Shown piece after piece: positions 42,571 to 52,241 of a stretch of 64,000 nucleotides of DNA. Source of the stretch: Rikenellaceae bacterium. Its GTDB lineage: Bacteria; Bacteroidota; Bacteroidia; Bacteroidales; Rikenellaceae. Both the position numbers and the translations under genes were made by a program. Each line of letters begins with the position of its first letter. The stretch's first letter is position 1. The stretch spans positions 62,001 through 126,000 of the forward strand of contig JAFTOX010000003.1 of assembly GCA_017463585.1 (NCBI GenBank), given 5' to 3'. The notes beneath the pieces were generated by a model, which was not told the origin of the DNA, made no database searches, and saw only the letters and a list, made by a program, of their open reading frames with translations.

Positions 42571-45459
42571 ATGTCTGCTGAAACGCAAATGGTTACATTT
42601 GTCGAGGAGGTCGCCGCTGATCTCTATCGACGCTATGGACGTGAGGTGTCACGGCTGAGGATTATGTTCCCCAGCCGTCGTGCTCAGTTGTTCTTTACTG
42701 ACGCATTGAGCCGTCTGACCGACACGCCGATATGGCAGCCTCAATTCGAAACCATCGACCGATTGATGACCTCGATAGCGGGCATCGAGCACGGTGAGCG
42801 TGTGCGACTGATTACCGAACTCTATAACGTCTATCGGGAGTTCCACAAAGACGAGAAATTCGACAAGTTCTACTTTTGGGGCGAGATGTTGCTCAACGAT
42901 TTCGACGCGATTGACAAGTATATGATCGATGCCGATATGTTGTTTGCCAATATCTCCGATATCAAGCAACTTGAATCCGATCTGAGCTATATCACCGAAC
43001 GCCAATGGGAGGTGATCACCCGCTTTTGGAGCGTACTCAACGACGACAAAGATCCCTCGGAGCACAAACGTCGTTTCTTGAAGATTTGGAACACGCTGTG
43101 TCCTGTCTATCATCGTTTTCGAGAGCGTCTGCACGAGTTGGGTATTGGCTATGGCGGAATGATTCAGCGTGAGGCGGTCGAGCGAATCGAAGCGCCCGAT
43201 TTTGAGTTGGACGATGATGGCGCTCAATATGTCGTTGCGGGTTTCAATGCGTTGTCAAAGTGCGAGAAACGTCTGTTTGACTACTTGGCGGTGAATCGTA
43301 CTACCGATTTCTATTGGGATTACGATCGTTATTACCTCGATGAGCGTCAGGAGGCGGGTCTGTTCCTGCGAGAAAATCTGGTGCGCTATCCGCAAAGTGT
43401 GACCTTTGCGTCGCAGATCGACAATTTCTCAAAACGCGAGAAGAACTTTACGTCGGTGGCTACGGCGTCGAACGTGCTGCAATGTAAATATGTCAATGGG
43501 CTGTTGCGACAACTGATTGCCGATGGGGTACCGATGGATAAGAGTACGGCGATTGTGCTTACGGACGAGAATCTGTTGCAACCGCTTTTGTATTCAATGC
43601 CCGAGGGTGTCGAGTTGAACGTAACGATGGGCTTCCCGTTGAAGCAGACGGTAGCCTATTCGCTCATTGAGCGTCTGATTGAGTTGCAGAATCGTCGTCG
43701 TGAGAGCAGTTCGGGTGTCTGGTTCTATCATACCGATGTGCTTGGTCTGTTGTCGCACCCATACCTCTGTAATGTTTTGGGCGGTGAGGCGATGAAACTC
43801 TCACGCGAGATTGTTGAGCGTCAACGAGTCTACGTGCCACGTGAGGAGTTGGCCAAAACGCCTCTGTTTGAGCGACTTTTTACGCCTATTACTGAGTGGC
43901 AGCAGATGTCAGACTATCTGCTGGCGATGATTGGCGAGGCGTCGCGTTCGGCAACGATGAGCGATGACGCCCTGCGTCGTGAGGCTCAATATCTGTCGGT
44001 TGTGGCCGAGAATGTTATGCAGTTGCGCAATTCGCTCGATCAGTGTGCGGTCGAGATTTCGCAACCGATCTATACGTCGCTTTTGCGTCGCCATTTGCAG
44101 ACGGTTCGTATTCCGTTCGAGGGCGAGCCGCTCAATGGTGTGCAGATTATGGGTATCCTCGAAACGCGTAACCTCGATTTCGATAACGTCATCATTCTTT
44201 CGATGAACGATGATAACTTCCCCGGTAACCGCACTACATCTTCGTCGTTTGTGCCTTATGGTTTGCGAGCAGCGTATGGTCTGCCCACGCCCGAACATCA
44301 CGAGGGTGTCTATGCCTACTATTTCTATCGATTGATCCAACGCGCGCGTAATATATATATGGTATATTGTTCGCAGAGTGACGAGAAGAGTAGTGGCGAG
44401 GTGAGCCGTTATATCCGCCAGCTTGACTATGAGTCGGGTGTGCCAATTCGCAAGGTTGACTTTGGTGTTGATATCAATCTCGGAACGACGGCACCATTCT
44501 CGATTGCTAAGCAGGACGATGTGCGCACAAAGCTCGAACGATATTTGACCGATCCTGAGGCGTCACTCTCGCCAACGGCTCTCTATCGCTATATCGCTTG
44601 CCCGATGCGATTCTATTTTGCGTCAGTAGCTCATATTCGTGGCGAGGAGGAGATTGCTGAGGAGATCGACGCTCCGATGTTTGGTACGATTCTGCACGAG
44701 TCAATGCGATCGTTGTACGAGCCGCTGAAAACAGCCGCTTCGACAGCTAAGGCGATCGCTGAGATTACCGATGAAAAGATTTCGCAGGCGGTCGATCACG
44801 CTATCAACGAGAACTATCTGCACCGCAACCACGCCTCGGTCGAGGATTATGGCGGTAATATATTATTAGTGCGAGATATCATTTGTCGCTATATCCGCAC
44901 GGGAATTTTAACTTACGATGCTGCTCACGCCGATTTTCGTGTCGAGAATATTGAGCACGAGGTTTCGACACCCTTCTCGTTCCGTTCGGGCGAGCGAGAG
45001 TTGCAGGTTGTATTCAAGGGTACGGCCGACCGTATTGACCTGATGGATTCGGGTATGGTGCGCGTGGTCGATTACAAGACCGGAACACCGCACCTCGAAT
45101 TTGATGGCATTGAGAGCTTGTTCCGAGGTCAGGGTAAGCAGCGCCAATCGAATACGATCCAGACTCTGCTCTATTCGATGATGATCACCCTCAGCGAACG
45201 TCGCGCTGTGGTCCCCGCACTCTATTATGTTCGCGATTTGGGACGTGAGGATTATTCGCCTCAGCTTGTCGAGGTCGTGGGCGAGGGACGTAATAAGTCG
45301 CGTCGCGCAGTTGAGAGCTATGCCGCGTATGCCGAAGAGTTTGAGCGCCATCTGGCCGAAACGCTTGGCGAGATATTTGATTTCGATCGACCATTCACCC
45401 AGTGCGACGATCTCGATACGTGTACCTATTGCGACTACGCTGATATCTGCCGTCGCTAA
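42571..45459 (+). CDS. addB: AddB-like exonuclease subunit with iron-sulfur PD-(D/E)XK domain
   Basis: 962 residues. The N-terminal two thirds resemble an inactive helicase fold. The C-terminal nuclease has GTADRIDLMDSGMVRVVDYK (catalytic Asp and DxK). Four Cys match the AddB 4Fe-4S staple: C677 (YIACPMRFYF), then C951-x2-C954-x5-C960 at the very end (CTYCDYADIC). It would hold broken DNA ends with AddA and contribute the second nuclease. It is 14 bp after the DUF2807 gene and followed by a strong terminator. AddA lies divergently on the other side of the DUF2807 gene rather than adjacent, as it is in many genomes. Confidence 0.9.
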   Translation: MSAETQMVTFVEEVAADLYRRYGREVSRLRIMFPSRRAQLFFTDALSRLTDTPIWQPQFETIDRLMTSIAGIEHGERVRLITELYNVYREFHKDEKFDKFYFWGEMLLNDFDAIDKYMIDADMLFANISDIKQLESDLSYITERQWEVITRFWSVLNDDKDPSEHKRRFLKIWNTLCPVYHRFRERLHELGIGYGGMIQREAVERIEAPDFELDDDGAQYVVAGFNALSKCEKRLFDYLAVNRTTDFYWDYDRYYLDERQEAGLFLRENLVRYPQSVTFASQIDNFSKREKNFTSVATASNVLQCKYVNGLLRQLIADGVPMDKSTAIVLTDENLLQPLLYSMPEGVELNVTMGFPLKQTVAYSLIERLIELQNRRRESSSGVWFYHTDVLGLLSHPYLCNVLGGEAMKLSREIVERQRVYVPREELAKTPLFERLFTPITEWQQMSDYLLAMIGEASRSATMSDDALRREAQYLSVVAENVMQLRNSLDQCAVEISQPIYTSLLRRHLQTVRIPFEGEPLNGVQIMGILETRNLDFDNVIILSMNDDNFPGNRTTSSSFVPYGLRAAYGLPTPEHHEGVYAYYFYRLIQRARNIYMVYCSQSDEKSSGEVSRYIRQLDYESGVPIRKVDFGVDINLGTTAPFSIAKQDDVRTKLERYLTDPEASLSPTALYRYIACPMRFYFASVAHIRGEEEIAEEIDAPMFGTILHESMRSLYEPLKTAASTAKAIAEITDEKISQAVDHAINENYLHRNHASVEDYGGNILLVRDIICRYIRTGILTYDAAHADFRVENIEHEVSTPFSFRSGERELQVVFKGTADRIDLMDSGMVRVVDYKTGTPHLEFDGIESLFRGQGKQRQSNTIQTLLYSMMITLSERRAVVPALYYVRDLGREDYSPQLVEVVGEGRNKSRRAVESYAAYAEEFERHLAETLGEIFDFDRPFTQCDDLDTCTYCDYADICRR

Positions 45460-45481
45460 TCTCAATCGCAACCATCAAATG

Positions 45482-45516
45482 AAAAACCCGCTCTTCGAAC
45501 AGAAGAACGGGTTTTT
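45482..45516. terminator. Bidirectional terminator between addB and nqrF
   Basis: AAAAACCCG / CGGGTTTTT extended by TCTTC / GAAGA inside, with A and T runs on both flanks. Confidence 0.9.
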
Positions 45517-45540
45517 GCTAAGTTGTATAACTTATTGGTA

Positions 45541-46803
45541 CTAAGCACCGAAGTTATCGTAGAGGATATTCTCCTTGGGAACACCGAGGCTATCGAGCAT
45601 CTTCTCTACCGATGCAACCATCATCGGGGGACCGCACATCAGATAGATACAGCTTTCGGGCTCCTCGTGGTTCTTCAAGTAGTTCTCGAACAGCACGTTG
45701 TGAACGAAACCTGCGGTGTACTTCTCGCCTGCTGCATCAGCTTCGGGATCGGGACGGTCCAAAGCCAAGTTGAACTTGAAGTTGGGGAAATCCTTCTCGA
45801 TACCGCGGAAGTCCTCCATATATGGAGCCTCCTTCAATGCGCGGGCACCATACCAGAACGATACGGGACGCTTGGTCTTCTCGGTCTTGAACAGGTGCAT
45901 AATGTGGCTACGCATAGGAGCCATACCTGCACCACCACCGATAAAGATCAACTCCTGAGTATCGGGCAGGTTGTCGGGCAGGAAGAACTCGCCATAAGGA
46001 CCCGAAATGGTTACCTTATCGCCAGCCTTGCGCGAGAACACATACGACGAGCAGATACCCGGATTAACCTTCATAAAGCCGCCATTAACGCGATCGAAGG
46101 GAGGTGTTGCGATACGAATGTTCAACATAATGATGTTACCCTCAGCAGGGTGGTTAGCCATCGAGTATGCGCGGAAGGTCGGTTCGGGGTTCTTGGTTAC
46201 CAGATCCCACATATTGAACTTATCCCAGTCGCCACGGAACTGCTCGTCGATCACCATATCCGAGAACTTAATCTCGTCATACTTCGGAATGTCGATCTGA
46301 ATGTAACCACCGCTGCGGAACTTCAAGTTCTCGCCCTCAGGCAGCTTTACAACGAACTCCTTGATGAAGGTCGAGATATTGCGGTTCGAAACAACCTCGC
46401 ACTCCCACTTCTTCACGCCGAGTACCGATTCGGGCACCTTGATTTTCAGATCGTTCTTCACCTTCACCTGGCAGCCCAGACGCCAGTGGTCTTTCTGCAT
46501 CTTGCGGGTGATGAAGCCGGTCTCGGTAGGCAGAATGTCGCCGCCACCCTCGATAACCTGACACTTACACATACCGCACGAACCACCACCACCGCAAGCC
46601 GACGGCAGGAAGATGTTGTTGTTGGCGAGCGTTGCCAGCAGGGTCGAGCCACTTGCAGTGGTCAGCACCTTCTCGCCATCGTTGATATCAATCGTAACAT
46701 CGCCTGACGATGTCAATTTTGCCTTGGCTACGAGCAGCAAAGCTACAAGCAGCAGCGTTACTACCAGAAAGGCAACGATTGCAACTATAATTGTTGTAGT
46801 CAT
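45541..46803 (-). CDS. nqrF: Na+-translocating NADH:quinone reductase subunit F
   Basis: 420 residues. An N-terminal membrane helix (4-26) precedes a plant-type ferredoxin domain with Cys70, Cys76, Cys79 (SACGGGGSCGMC) and Cys111 (WRLGC) for the 2Fe-2S cluster. The FAD domain has RAYSMANHPAE, and the NADH domain has FIGGGAGMAPMRSH and YLMCGPPMM. NqrF takes electrons from NADH and passes them into the complex. It ends the leftward nqrABCDEF operon, 24 bp after nqrE. Confidence 0.98.
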   Translation of the reverse strand: MTTTIIVAIVAFLVVTLLLVALLLVAKAKLTSSGDVTIDINDGEKVLTTASGSTLLATLANNNIFLPSACGGGGSCGMCKCQVIEGGGDILPTETGFITRKMQKDHWRLGCQVKVKNDLKIKVPESVLGVKKWECEVVSNRNISTFIKEFVVKLPEGENLKFRSGGYIQIDIPKYDEIKFSDMVIDEQFRGDWDKFNMWDLVTKNPEPTFRAYSMANHPAEGNIIMLNIRIATPPFDRVNGGFMKVNPGICSSYVFSRKAGDKVTISGPYGEFFLPDNLPDTQELIFIGGGAGMAPMRSHIMHLFKTEKTKRPVSFWYGARALKEAPYMEDFRGIEKDFPNFKFNLALDRPDPEADAAGEKYTAGFVHNVLFENYLKNHEEPESCIYLMCGPPMMVASVEKMLDSLGVPKENILYDNFGA

Positions 46804-46827
46804 CTTGTTACTTCTCTCTTTAATAGG

Positions 46828-47436
46828 TTAGAACTGAATACCCGAGAATATCATAAATGCGATACCCATCAGACCGGTAATGATAAATGCGATACCGGGG
46901 CCTTTCAATGCCTTAGGTATGTTCGAGTAGGTGGTCTTTTCGCGGATAGCGGCCATCATTACGATTGCCAGCCACCAGCCCAGACCCGAACCCAGACCAT
47001 AGACGATCGACTGCCAGCACGAGGTGATCTCGGCAGCAGCAACCTTCTGCTGCATAAACAGCGAACCACCCATAATTGCGCAGTTCACAGCGATCAGCGG
47101 CAGGAAGATACCCAACTGATTGTAGAGCGCGGGCGAGAATCTCTCGACAACCATCTCCACCAGCTGCGTGAACGATGCGATCACGGCGATGAAGACGATG
47201 AACGACAAGAAGCTCAGATCGACGCCCTCTACAAGTGCGTCAGCTTTCAGTACGTACTCATTCAAGAGGTAGTTCAGGGGCACGGTCATTACCATCACGA
47301 AGGTAACGGCAGCACCCAGACCGAGTGCAGTCTTAACGCTCTTCGAAACGGCGATGTACGAACACATACCGAAGAAGAATGCGAAGACCATATTGTCGAT
47401 AAAGATCGACTTAATGAAAATATTCAATGATTCCAT
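46828..47436 (-). CDS. nqrE: Na+-translocating NADH:quinone reductase subunit E
   Basis: 202 residues with six membrane helices; begins MESLNIFIKSIFIDNMVFAF. NCAIMGGSLF holds a conserved Cys that, with its NqrD counterpart, is part of the membrane iron-sulfur centre of the complex. The spacing to nqrD is 13 bp. Confidence 0.97.
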   Translation of the reverse strand: MESLNIFIKSIFIDNMVFAFFFGMCSYIAVSKSVKTALGLGAAVTFVMVMTVPLNYLLNEYVLKADALVEGVDLSFLSFIVFIAVIASFTQLVEMVVERFSPALYNQLGIFLPLIAVNCAIMGGSLFMQQKVAAAEITSCWQSIVYGLGSGLGWWLAIVMMAAIREKTTYSNIPKALKGPGIAFIITGLMGIAFMIFSGIQF

Positions 47437-47449
47437 AATCTACCTCCTC

Positions 47450-48106
47450 TTATTTTTCCTGTAAGTCCTTATTGTAAGAGCGGTGAGCCCAGATGATACA
47501 ACCCACCAGGATCAGAGCCATAGGCGGGAAGAGCATCAGACCGTTGTTGGCATAGAAACCACCATTTGCAACATACCAGCTATCGGGAATAATCTGATAA
47601 CCGAAGATCGAACCCGAACCGAACAGTTCGCGGAAGAATGCAACAGTTACCAAGATCACACCATAACCCAGACCGTTGCCGATACCATCGAGGAATGAAG
47701 CCCAAGGCTTGTTACCCAATGCGAAGGCCTCGACACGACCCATAATGATACAGTTGGTGATAATCAGACCTACGTAAACCGACAGCTGCTTCGACACGTC
47801 GTAAACAAATGCCTTCAATACCTGGTCCACCAAGATTACCAATGCAGCGATTACAACCAGCTGCACGATGATACGGATACGCGAGGGAATACCCTTACGC
47901 AGCAGCGACATAACAAGATTCGAGAATGCTGTAACGACCATTACCGACAGCGACATAACCAACGCGGGTTTGACCTGTACGGTTACAGCCAGAGCCGAGC
48001 AGATACCCAGAATCTGAACAATGACCGGGTTGTTAGCCGAGAACGGACCGGTCAGATACTTCATATTTTTAGCCGAAAACAGAGGCTCTTTTTCAGTGTT
48101 ACTCAT
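47450..48106 (-). CDS. nqrD: Na+-translocating NADH:quinone reductase subunit D
   Basis: 218 residues, six membrane helices, homologous to NqrE with opposite membrane topology. The conserved TNCIIMGRVEAFALG carries the cluster Cys. It overlaps the end of nqrC by 8 bp, implying coupled translation. Confidence 0.97.
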   Translation of the reverse strand: MSNTEKEPLFSAKNMKYLTGPFSANNPVIVQILGICSALAVTVQVKPALVMSLSVMVVTAFSNLVMSLLRKGIPSRIRIIVQLVVIAALVILVDQVLKAFVYDVSKQLSVYVGLIITNCIIMGRVEAFALGNKPWASFLDGIGNGLGYGVILVTVAFFRELFGSGSIFGYQIIPDSWYVANGGFYANNGLMLFPPMALILVGCIIWAHRSYNKDLQEK

Positions 48107-48836
48107 TCTCTTCTACATTTTGAACGTTAGACTCCTCAGTTTCCTCAACCTCAGCTACAACCTCCTCAGCCGCTGCTGCGCCCTTCTTTGCGCCCAGCAG
48201 GGGAAGGTAGTTTTCGAGGCTGTTCTTCAACATTGCGCTTACGCCGTCCGAGGTTTTGGTACCACCCGAGATAGCATCTACCTCGTGGGTATTACCCTCC
48301 GATGCGCCGCCCTTCTTCAAGGTTACCGATACGAACTCGTCGCCCTCGAAGATCTGCTTGCCCTTATACATCGCCTGATGTGCGGGAGTTGCGATCTCAG
48401 CACCCAGACCGGGGGTCTCGCCCGAGTGGTCGAGTACGATGCCTGCAACGGTGTTCATATCGCTTTCGAGAGCGATGTAGCCCCAGATGGGACCCCACAG
48501 ACCAGTACCGGTGATAGGCAATACCACGCGACCGTCCTGAGCCTCGAATACGGGATACTGACCCTGCTCGAACGAGCCTTTCAGATCCTGCAACATAACG
48601 AATACGTCGCCTTCGATCTTCTCGCCCTCAGCGTTCACTGCGTATGCGTTGATAAATTCATCGTAGTTCTGGTCAGCTGCACCCAACGATGCGAGGATTG
48701 CCGACTTCTTCTCGTTGAGAATGTTAGCGTCCTGACGATCTTTGAGCGACAATGCAGCTACGGCCAGAAGTACTGCTACTATAACGACCATTACGGTCGA
48801 GTAGATAATAATATATACGTTACTTTCCTTATTCAT
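48099..48836 (-). CDS. nqrC: Na+-translocating NADH:quinone reductase subunit C
   Basis: 245 residues. One N-terminal helix (YIIIYSTVMVVIVAVLLA) and a periplasmic FMN-binding domain. Flavin is attached covalently to the Thr of an SGxT motif, here DAISGGTKTSDGV. I prefer ATG 48836 (MNKESNVYIII) to an upstream GTG at 48842. The acidic C-terminal tail (about residues 222-245, rich in Glu and Val) is longer than I expect for the family. Confidence 0.96.
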   Translation of the reverse strand: MNKESNVYIIIYSTVMVVIVAVLLAVAALSLKDRQDANILNEKKSAILASLGAADQNYDEFINAYAVNAEGEKIEGDVFVMLQDLKGSFEQGQYPVFEAQDGRVVLPITGTGLWGPIWGYIALESDMNTVAGIVLDHSGETPGLGAEIATPAHQAMYKGKQIFEGDEFVSVTLKKGGASEGNTHEVDAISGGTKTSDGVSAMLKNSLENYLPLLGAKKGAAAAEEVVAEVEETEESNVQNVEENE

Positions 48837-48845
48837 AGCCACACA

Positions 48846-50009
48846 TTATTTAACCGATTTAACACGATTCTTTCTGCGAGCGATGTTGCGCTCAACCACG
48901 AAGTAATCCACCAGCGGAGCCAATGCGTTCATAAACAGAATCGAAAGCATCATACCCTCGGGATATGCGGGGTTGATCACGCGGATCATCACTGCCAGAG
49001 CACCAGTCATAAAGCCTACGATATACTTACCTGCATTGGTCTGAGCCGAGGTAACGGGGTCGGTAGCCATAAATACAGCACCGAAAGCGAAACCACCAAC
49101 CAGCAGGTGAGTGTAAGCGGGAACCTCCATATAAGCGTTAGCACCGATAGCGTTGAAGAGCAGACCCATAGCCAGACCACCAACGAATACCGATACCATC
49201 GTGCGCCACGAAGCAACACCCGATACGAGCAGAATCAGCGCACCCAATGCGATAGCGATAACCGAAGTCTCGCCAACGCAACCCGGCATCAAACCGATCA
49301 GTGCGTCGCAGATCGAGTAGCTCATCTCTCCCGTAGTGCTGAGCTGCTCCAAAGCGGTTGCACCACTGAAACCATCAGCGATTGCACCTGCCTCAGCCTT
49401 ACCCAAGCCAGCTACCCATACGGTCTCACCCGACATAAACGGAGTGTAGGCGAAGAATACGAATGCACGAGCCAACAGAGCGGGGTTGAATACGTTCATA
49501 CCCGTACCACCGAACACCTCTTTACCGATTACAACGGCGAAAGCGGTACCCAGAGCCAGCATCCACAGGGGTACATCAACGGGCATAATCATCGGAATCA
49601 ACAGACCCGAAACAAGGAAACCCTCATTGATCTCGTGGCCACGCTTCTGAGCGAATGCAAACTCGATCGACAGACCGACCAAGTACGACACGATGATCAT
49701 CGGGAGCACCTTCAAGAAACCGAACCAGAAGCACTGCCACAAGCCAGCCTCTTGGCCGAGCGACAGGAAGTGCTGGTAACCGGTGTTGTACATACCGAAC
49801 AGCAGTGCGGGAACCAGCGCCAGCACTACCATAATCATAGTACGCTTCATATCGTTGCAGTCGCGGACGTGAGCACCCTTCTGAGTCGTGGTGTTAGGCA
49901 CGAACAAGAAGGTCTCGAAGCCCTCGAAGGTCGAGTGAAGCGCGCTGAGCTTACCTCCCTCTGAGAAGGTAGGCTTCAACTTATCTACAAAATTTCTCAA
50001 TGCCTTCAT
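48846..50009 (-). CDS. nqrB: Na+-translocating NADH:quinone reductase subunit B
   Basis: 387 residues with about ten membrane helices. The covalent FMN site is the Thr in DGFSGATALEQL. NqrB binds quinone and riboflavin and forms the main Na+ pathway. It begins one base after nqrA ends, a tight operon junction. Confidence 0.97.
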   Translation of the reverse strand: MKALRNFVDKLKPTFSEGGKLSALHSTFEGFETFLFVPNTTTQKGAHVRDCNDMKRTMIMVVLALVPALLFGMYNTGYQHFLSLGQEAGLWQCFWFGFLKVLPMIIVSYLVGLSIEFAFAQKRGHEINEGFLVSGLLIPMIMPVDVPLWMLALGTAFAVVIGKEVFGGTGMNVFNPALLARAFVFFAYTPFMSGETVWVAGLGKAEAGAIADGFSGATALEQLSTTGEMSYSICDALIGLMPGCVGETSVIAIALGALILLVSGVASWRTMVSVFVGGLAMGLLFNAIGANAYMEVPAYTHLLVGGFAFGAVFMATDPVTSAQTNAGKYIVGFMTGALAVMIRVINPAYPEGMMLSILFMNALAPLVDYFVVERNIARRKNRVKSVK

Positions 50010-50010
50010 C

Positions 50011-51372
50011 TTAGTTCATCTCTTTAATCATCTGATTAATACCCTGACGGACGATCTCCTGCATCTCGATCTTCGAAGGATCGACGAACTCGCACAGAGC
50101 CAAGTCCTCTTCAACGATCTCATAGATACCCAGATTCTCCATCTTGTCGATGTCGCCTGCCAGAATAGCTTTGAGCAGATAGACGGGATAGATGTCCATA
50201 GGCAGGTACTCGTCGTACAGACCCGAAACTACGAACGGACGCTCGCCACCATTGAGGTTGGTATCCAAATCGTACTGCTTCTTGGGGCAGAGCCACGAGA
50301 AGTAAGCCTTCGACACCGAGAACTTGTTGAAGCGAGGCATTGCCCAACCCAACAGCTCGTACTTGTCGCCTTCGGGAATCAGTGTTACCTGATTCGAGTA
50401 GAAGGTCAGATAGCCGTCCGCTGCCACCTTTGTACCGGTCAGAACGTTACCGCTAATTACGCGAACGCTGTCGCCCTCCTTCTGTGCCTTCACGCGACCT
50501 GCGAGGATCGAATCCATAGCAGCGCCTGCGATGAGGGTGAAGTACTGAGGAGCCTCAGCCTGTGAACCGCACAAAACGATGGTCTTGGTCATATCAACCT
50601 TACCCGTAGCAAACAGACGACCGATCATAGCTACGCCCTGAGCGCTAACGGTCCAAACTACTTCGCCCTTGTTGATGGGGTCGATGTGGTGGATCTGCAC
50701 GCCAACATTACCAGCGGGGTGGGGACCGGCGAACTCGTGAATCTCGACGCCCTTCAAGCCCTCGAACACTTTGTTCTCGGCCTTGGCGTTGAGCGAGAGG
50801 TGAACCTTACCAGCGGTCAGGCGTGCGAGCACGTCGAAACCCTTTTGGAGGTTAGCCTTGTCGTTAGCCAATACCACGTCGTAGTCGGCAGCCAGAGGAG
50901 CCGAATCGAAACCCGATACGAAGATAGCCTTGGGCTGATCGTCGGGGTTGGCGATAATGCCGTAAGGGCGCTGAATGATCAGCGGCCACAAACCTGCTTC
51001 AAGCAGCAGTTTGGTCGCATCTTCCTTCGAGGCATTCTCGATTGCGGGGACGTCGAACTCCTTGTAGCTTTGGGTAGCGTCGGGCTGTACGGTTACATTG
51101 AGAACCTTACGCTTCTCACCGCGATTAACGGCAGTAACGGTACCGCTGACGGGCGAGGTAAACAGCACGCGGCTATCGTTCTTCGAGAAGAAGAGCGCGT
51201 CACCGGCCTTAACCTGCTCGCCGACCTTAACCAAAAGCTTGGGAACAACTCCCTCGAAATCCAGAGGAGAAACTGCATACGAAGTAGCCATCGGAAGTGC
51301 GGTTACCTTCGCCTCAGCCTTGCCTTGGAGATTGATGTCGAGACCCTTTTTAATTTTGATGATTTTCGACAT
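50011..51372 (-). CDS. nqrA: Na+-translocating NADH:quinone reductase subunit A
   Basis: 453 residues, soluble; begins MSKIIKIKKGLDINLQGKAE. NqrA packs on the cytoplasmic side of NqrB near the quinone pocket. It is the promoter-proximal gene of the operon; the promoter lies at 51465-51495 and the leader is about 85 nt. The six genes are all present and in canonical order A to F, so a working Na+ pump is expected. Confidence 0.97.
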   Translation of the reverse strand: MSKIIKIKKGLDINLQGKAEAKVTALPMATSYAVSPLDFEGVVPKLLVKVGEQVKAGDALFFSKNDSRVLFTSPVSGTVTAVNRGEKRKVLNVTVQPDATQSYKEFDVPAIENASKEDATKLLLEAGLWPLIIQRPYGIIANPDDQPKAIFVSGFDSAPLAADYDVVLANDKANLQKGFDVLARLTAGKVHLSLNAKAENKVFEGLKGVEIHEFAGPHPAGNVGVQIHHIDPINKGEVVWTVSAQGVAMIGRLFATGKVDMTKTIVLCGSQAEAPQYFTLIAGAAMDSILAGRVKAQKEGDSVRVISGNVLTGTKVAADGYLTFYSNQVTLIPEGDKYELLGWAMPRFNKFSVSKAYFSWLCPKKQYDLDTNLNGGERPFVVSGLYDEYLPMDIYPVYLLKAILAGDIDKMENLGIYEIVEEDLALCEFVDPSKIEMQEIVRQGINQMIKEMN

Positions 51373-51464
51373 TTTGGTTAAATGTTAATTAATGTGAAAA
51401 ATTATTGTTAGTTGAATTTTTACGTTTGAGTGATCTATGTTGGGATCGCCATATAATTCGCGCG

Positions 51465-51495
51465 CAAAAATACAAATTATTCCTTAATTGTGAAA
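51465..51495 (-). promoter_or_regulatory. Promoter of nqrABCDEF
   Basis: Minus-strand TTTC (51492-51495), a 19-bp spacer and TATTTTTG (51465-51472). The leader contains AATGTTAATT and AATGTGAAAA at 51381-51400, similar to the decamers at 34913-34942. Confidence 0.7.
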
Positions 51496-51513
51496 ATCCT
51501 AACAGCACCTTTT

Positions 51514-51543
51514 TATGGTTTTCGCAGAAAATTTGTAAATTTG
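51514..51543 (+). promoter_or_regulatory. Promoter of tatD-tcdA
   Basis: TAAATTTG at 51536-51543 is an exact -7 box, with TATG (51514-51517) 18 bp upstream; the ATG is 30 bp downstream. Confidence 0.55.
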
Positions 51544-51573
51544 TGCTGAAAAAATGCGAAAATCTTGCTTGCA

Positions 51574-52241
51574 ATGGCTCCATACGTCGATTTTCACACT
51601 CACCGGCGCAGTGGCGACGCGCTCGAAATTTTGAGCGTTGAGGCTCTCGATGAGGCTCAATTTGCTATGGCTATCGAGAGTGGGCAACCATTTTCGGTTG
51701 GCGTGCACCCGTGGCACGCTGCTGAAAATCCCGAGCAATTGAACGAGGCATTTGAACGAATGGAGCGTGTGGTATCAGGTGGTCGAACTGTTGCAATCGG
51801 GGAGTGCGGTTTGGATTGGGCGGTTGAGGTCGATCGAAAGTTGCAGGCGGAAGTTTTCGAGCGACAATTCGATATGGCAAAACGGTACAATCTCCCTATT
51901 ATTTTGCATTGTGTTCGTGCTTTTGAAGATGTGATGCTGCGATTGTCGCGGGCAAAGATTGAACGAGCTGTTTTTCATAGTTTCGTAGGCTCCATTCAGC
52001 AAGCCGAAAGGGTAGGCGTGAAGGTTATTTCTGCTCGTTTTCGCCTCGTAGTTTAGCGTCGCCTCGCACGCGAGAAGTCATAAAAGCGATTGCCCCGTCG
52101 GTTATGCTTGTCGAACGTGACGAATGCGAATGCTCAATCGAGGAGGTGTATGAGGCTGTCGCTACGTTGCGCAAATGCTCGGTTGAGGAGTTGCGCGAGA
52201 TTGTATTTGATAATTATAAACGTTTGATTGATAATGAGTAA
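51574..52241 (+). pseudogene. tatD: TatD-family metal-dependent hydrolase, interrupted by a frameshift
   Basis: The first frame (51574-52056) encodes APYVDFHTHRRSG (metal-binding HTH), FSVGVHPWHA, IGECGLDW, LPIILHCVRAFED and FHSFVGSIQQAERVG, then drifts into unrelated residues and stops. A second frame, from about 52024 to the stop at 52241, supplies the expected continuation SPRSLASPRT, VMLVERDECE and VEELREIVFDNYKRL. Together they total about 222 residues, the size of short Bacteroidetes TatD proteins, so a one-base loss near 52020-52028 explains the break. The restored 3' end overlaps tcdA by 8 bp. It may be a sequencing error, a recent mutation or a true pseudogene. The family contains 3'-5' DNases and other phosphohydrolases. 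Confidence 0.85.

Noticed and set aside
45541-51372. rnf operon instead of nqr
   Set aside because: All six subunits match Nqr, including NqrA and the NADH-oxidising NqrF; no RnfB/RnfC-type ferredoxin subunits are present.
51381-51400. AATGTTAATT/AATGTGAAAA in the nqr leader as a firm binding site
   Set aside because: Only two imperfect copies in AT-rich DNA; mentioned only as similar to the array at 34913-34942.
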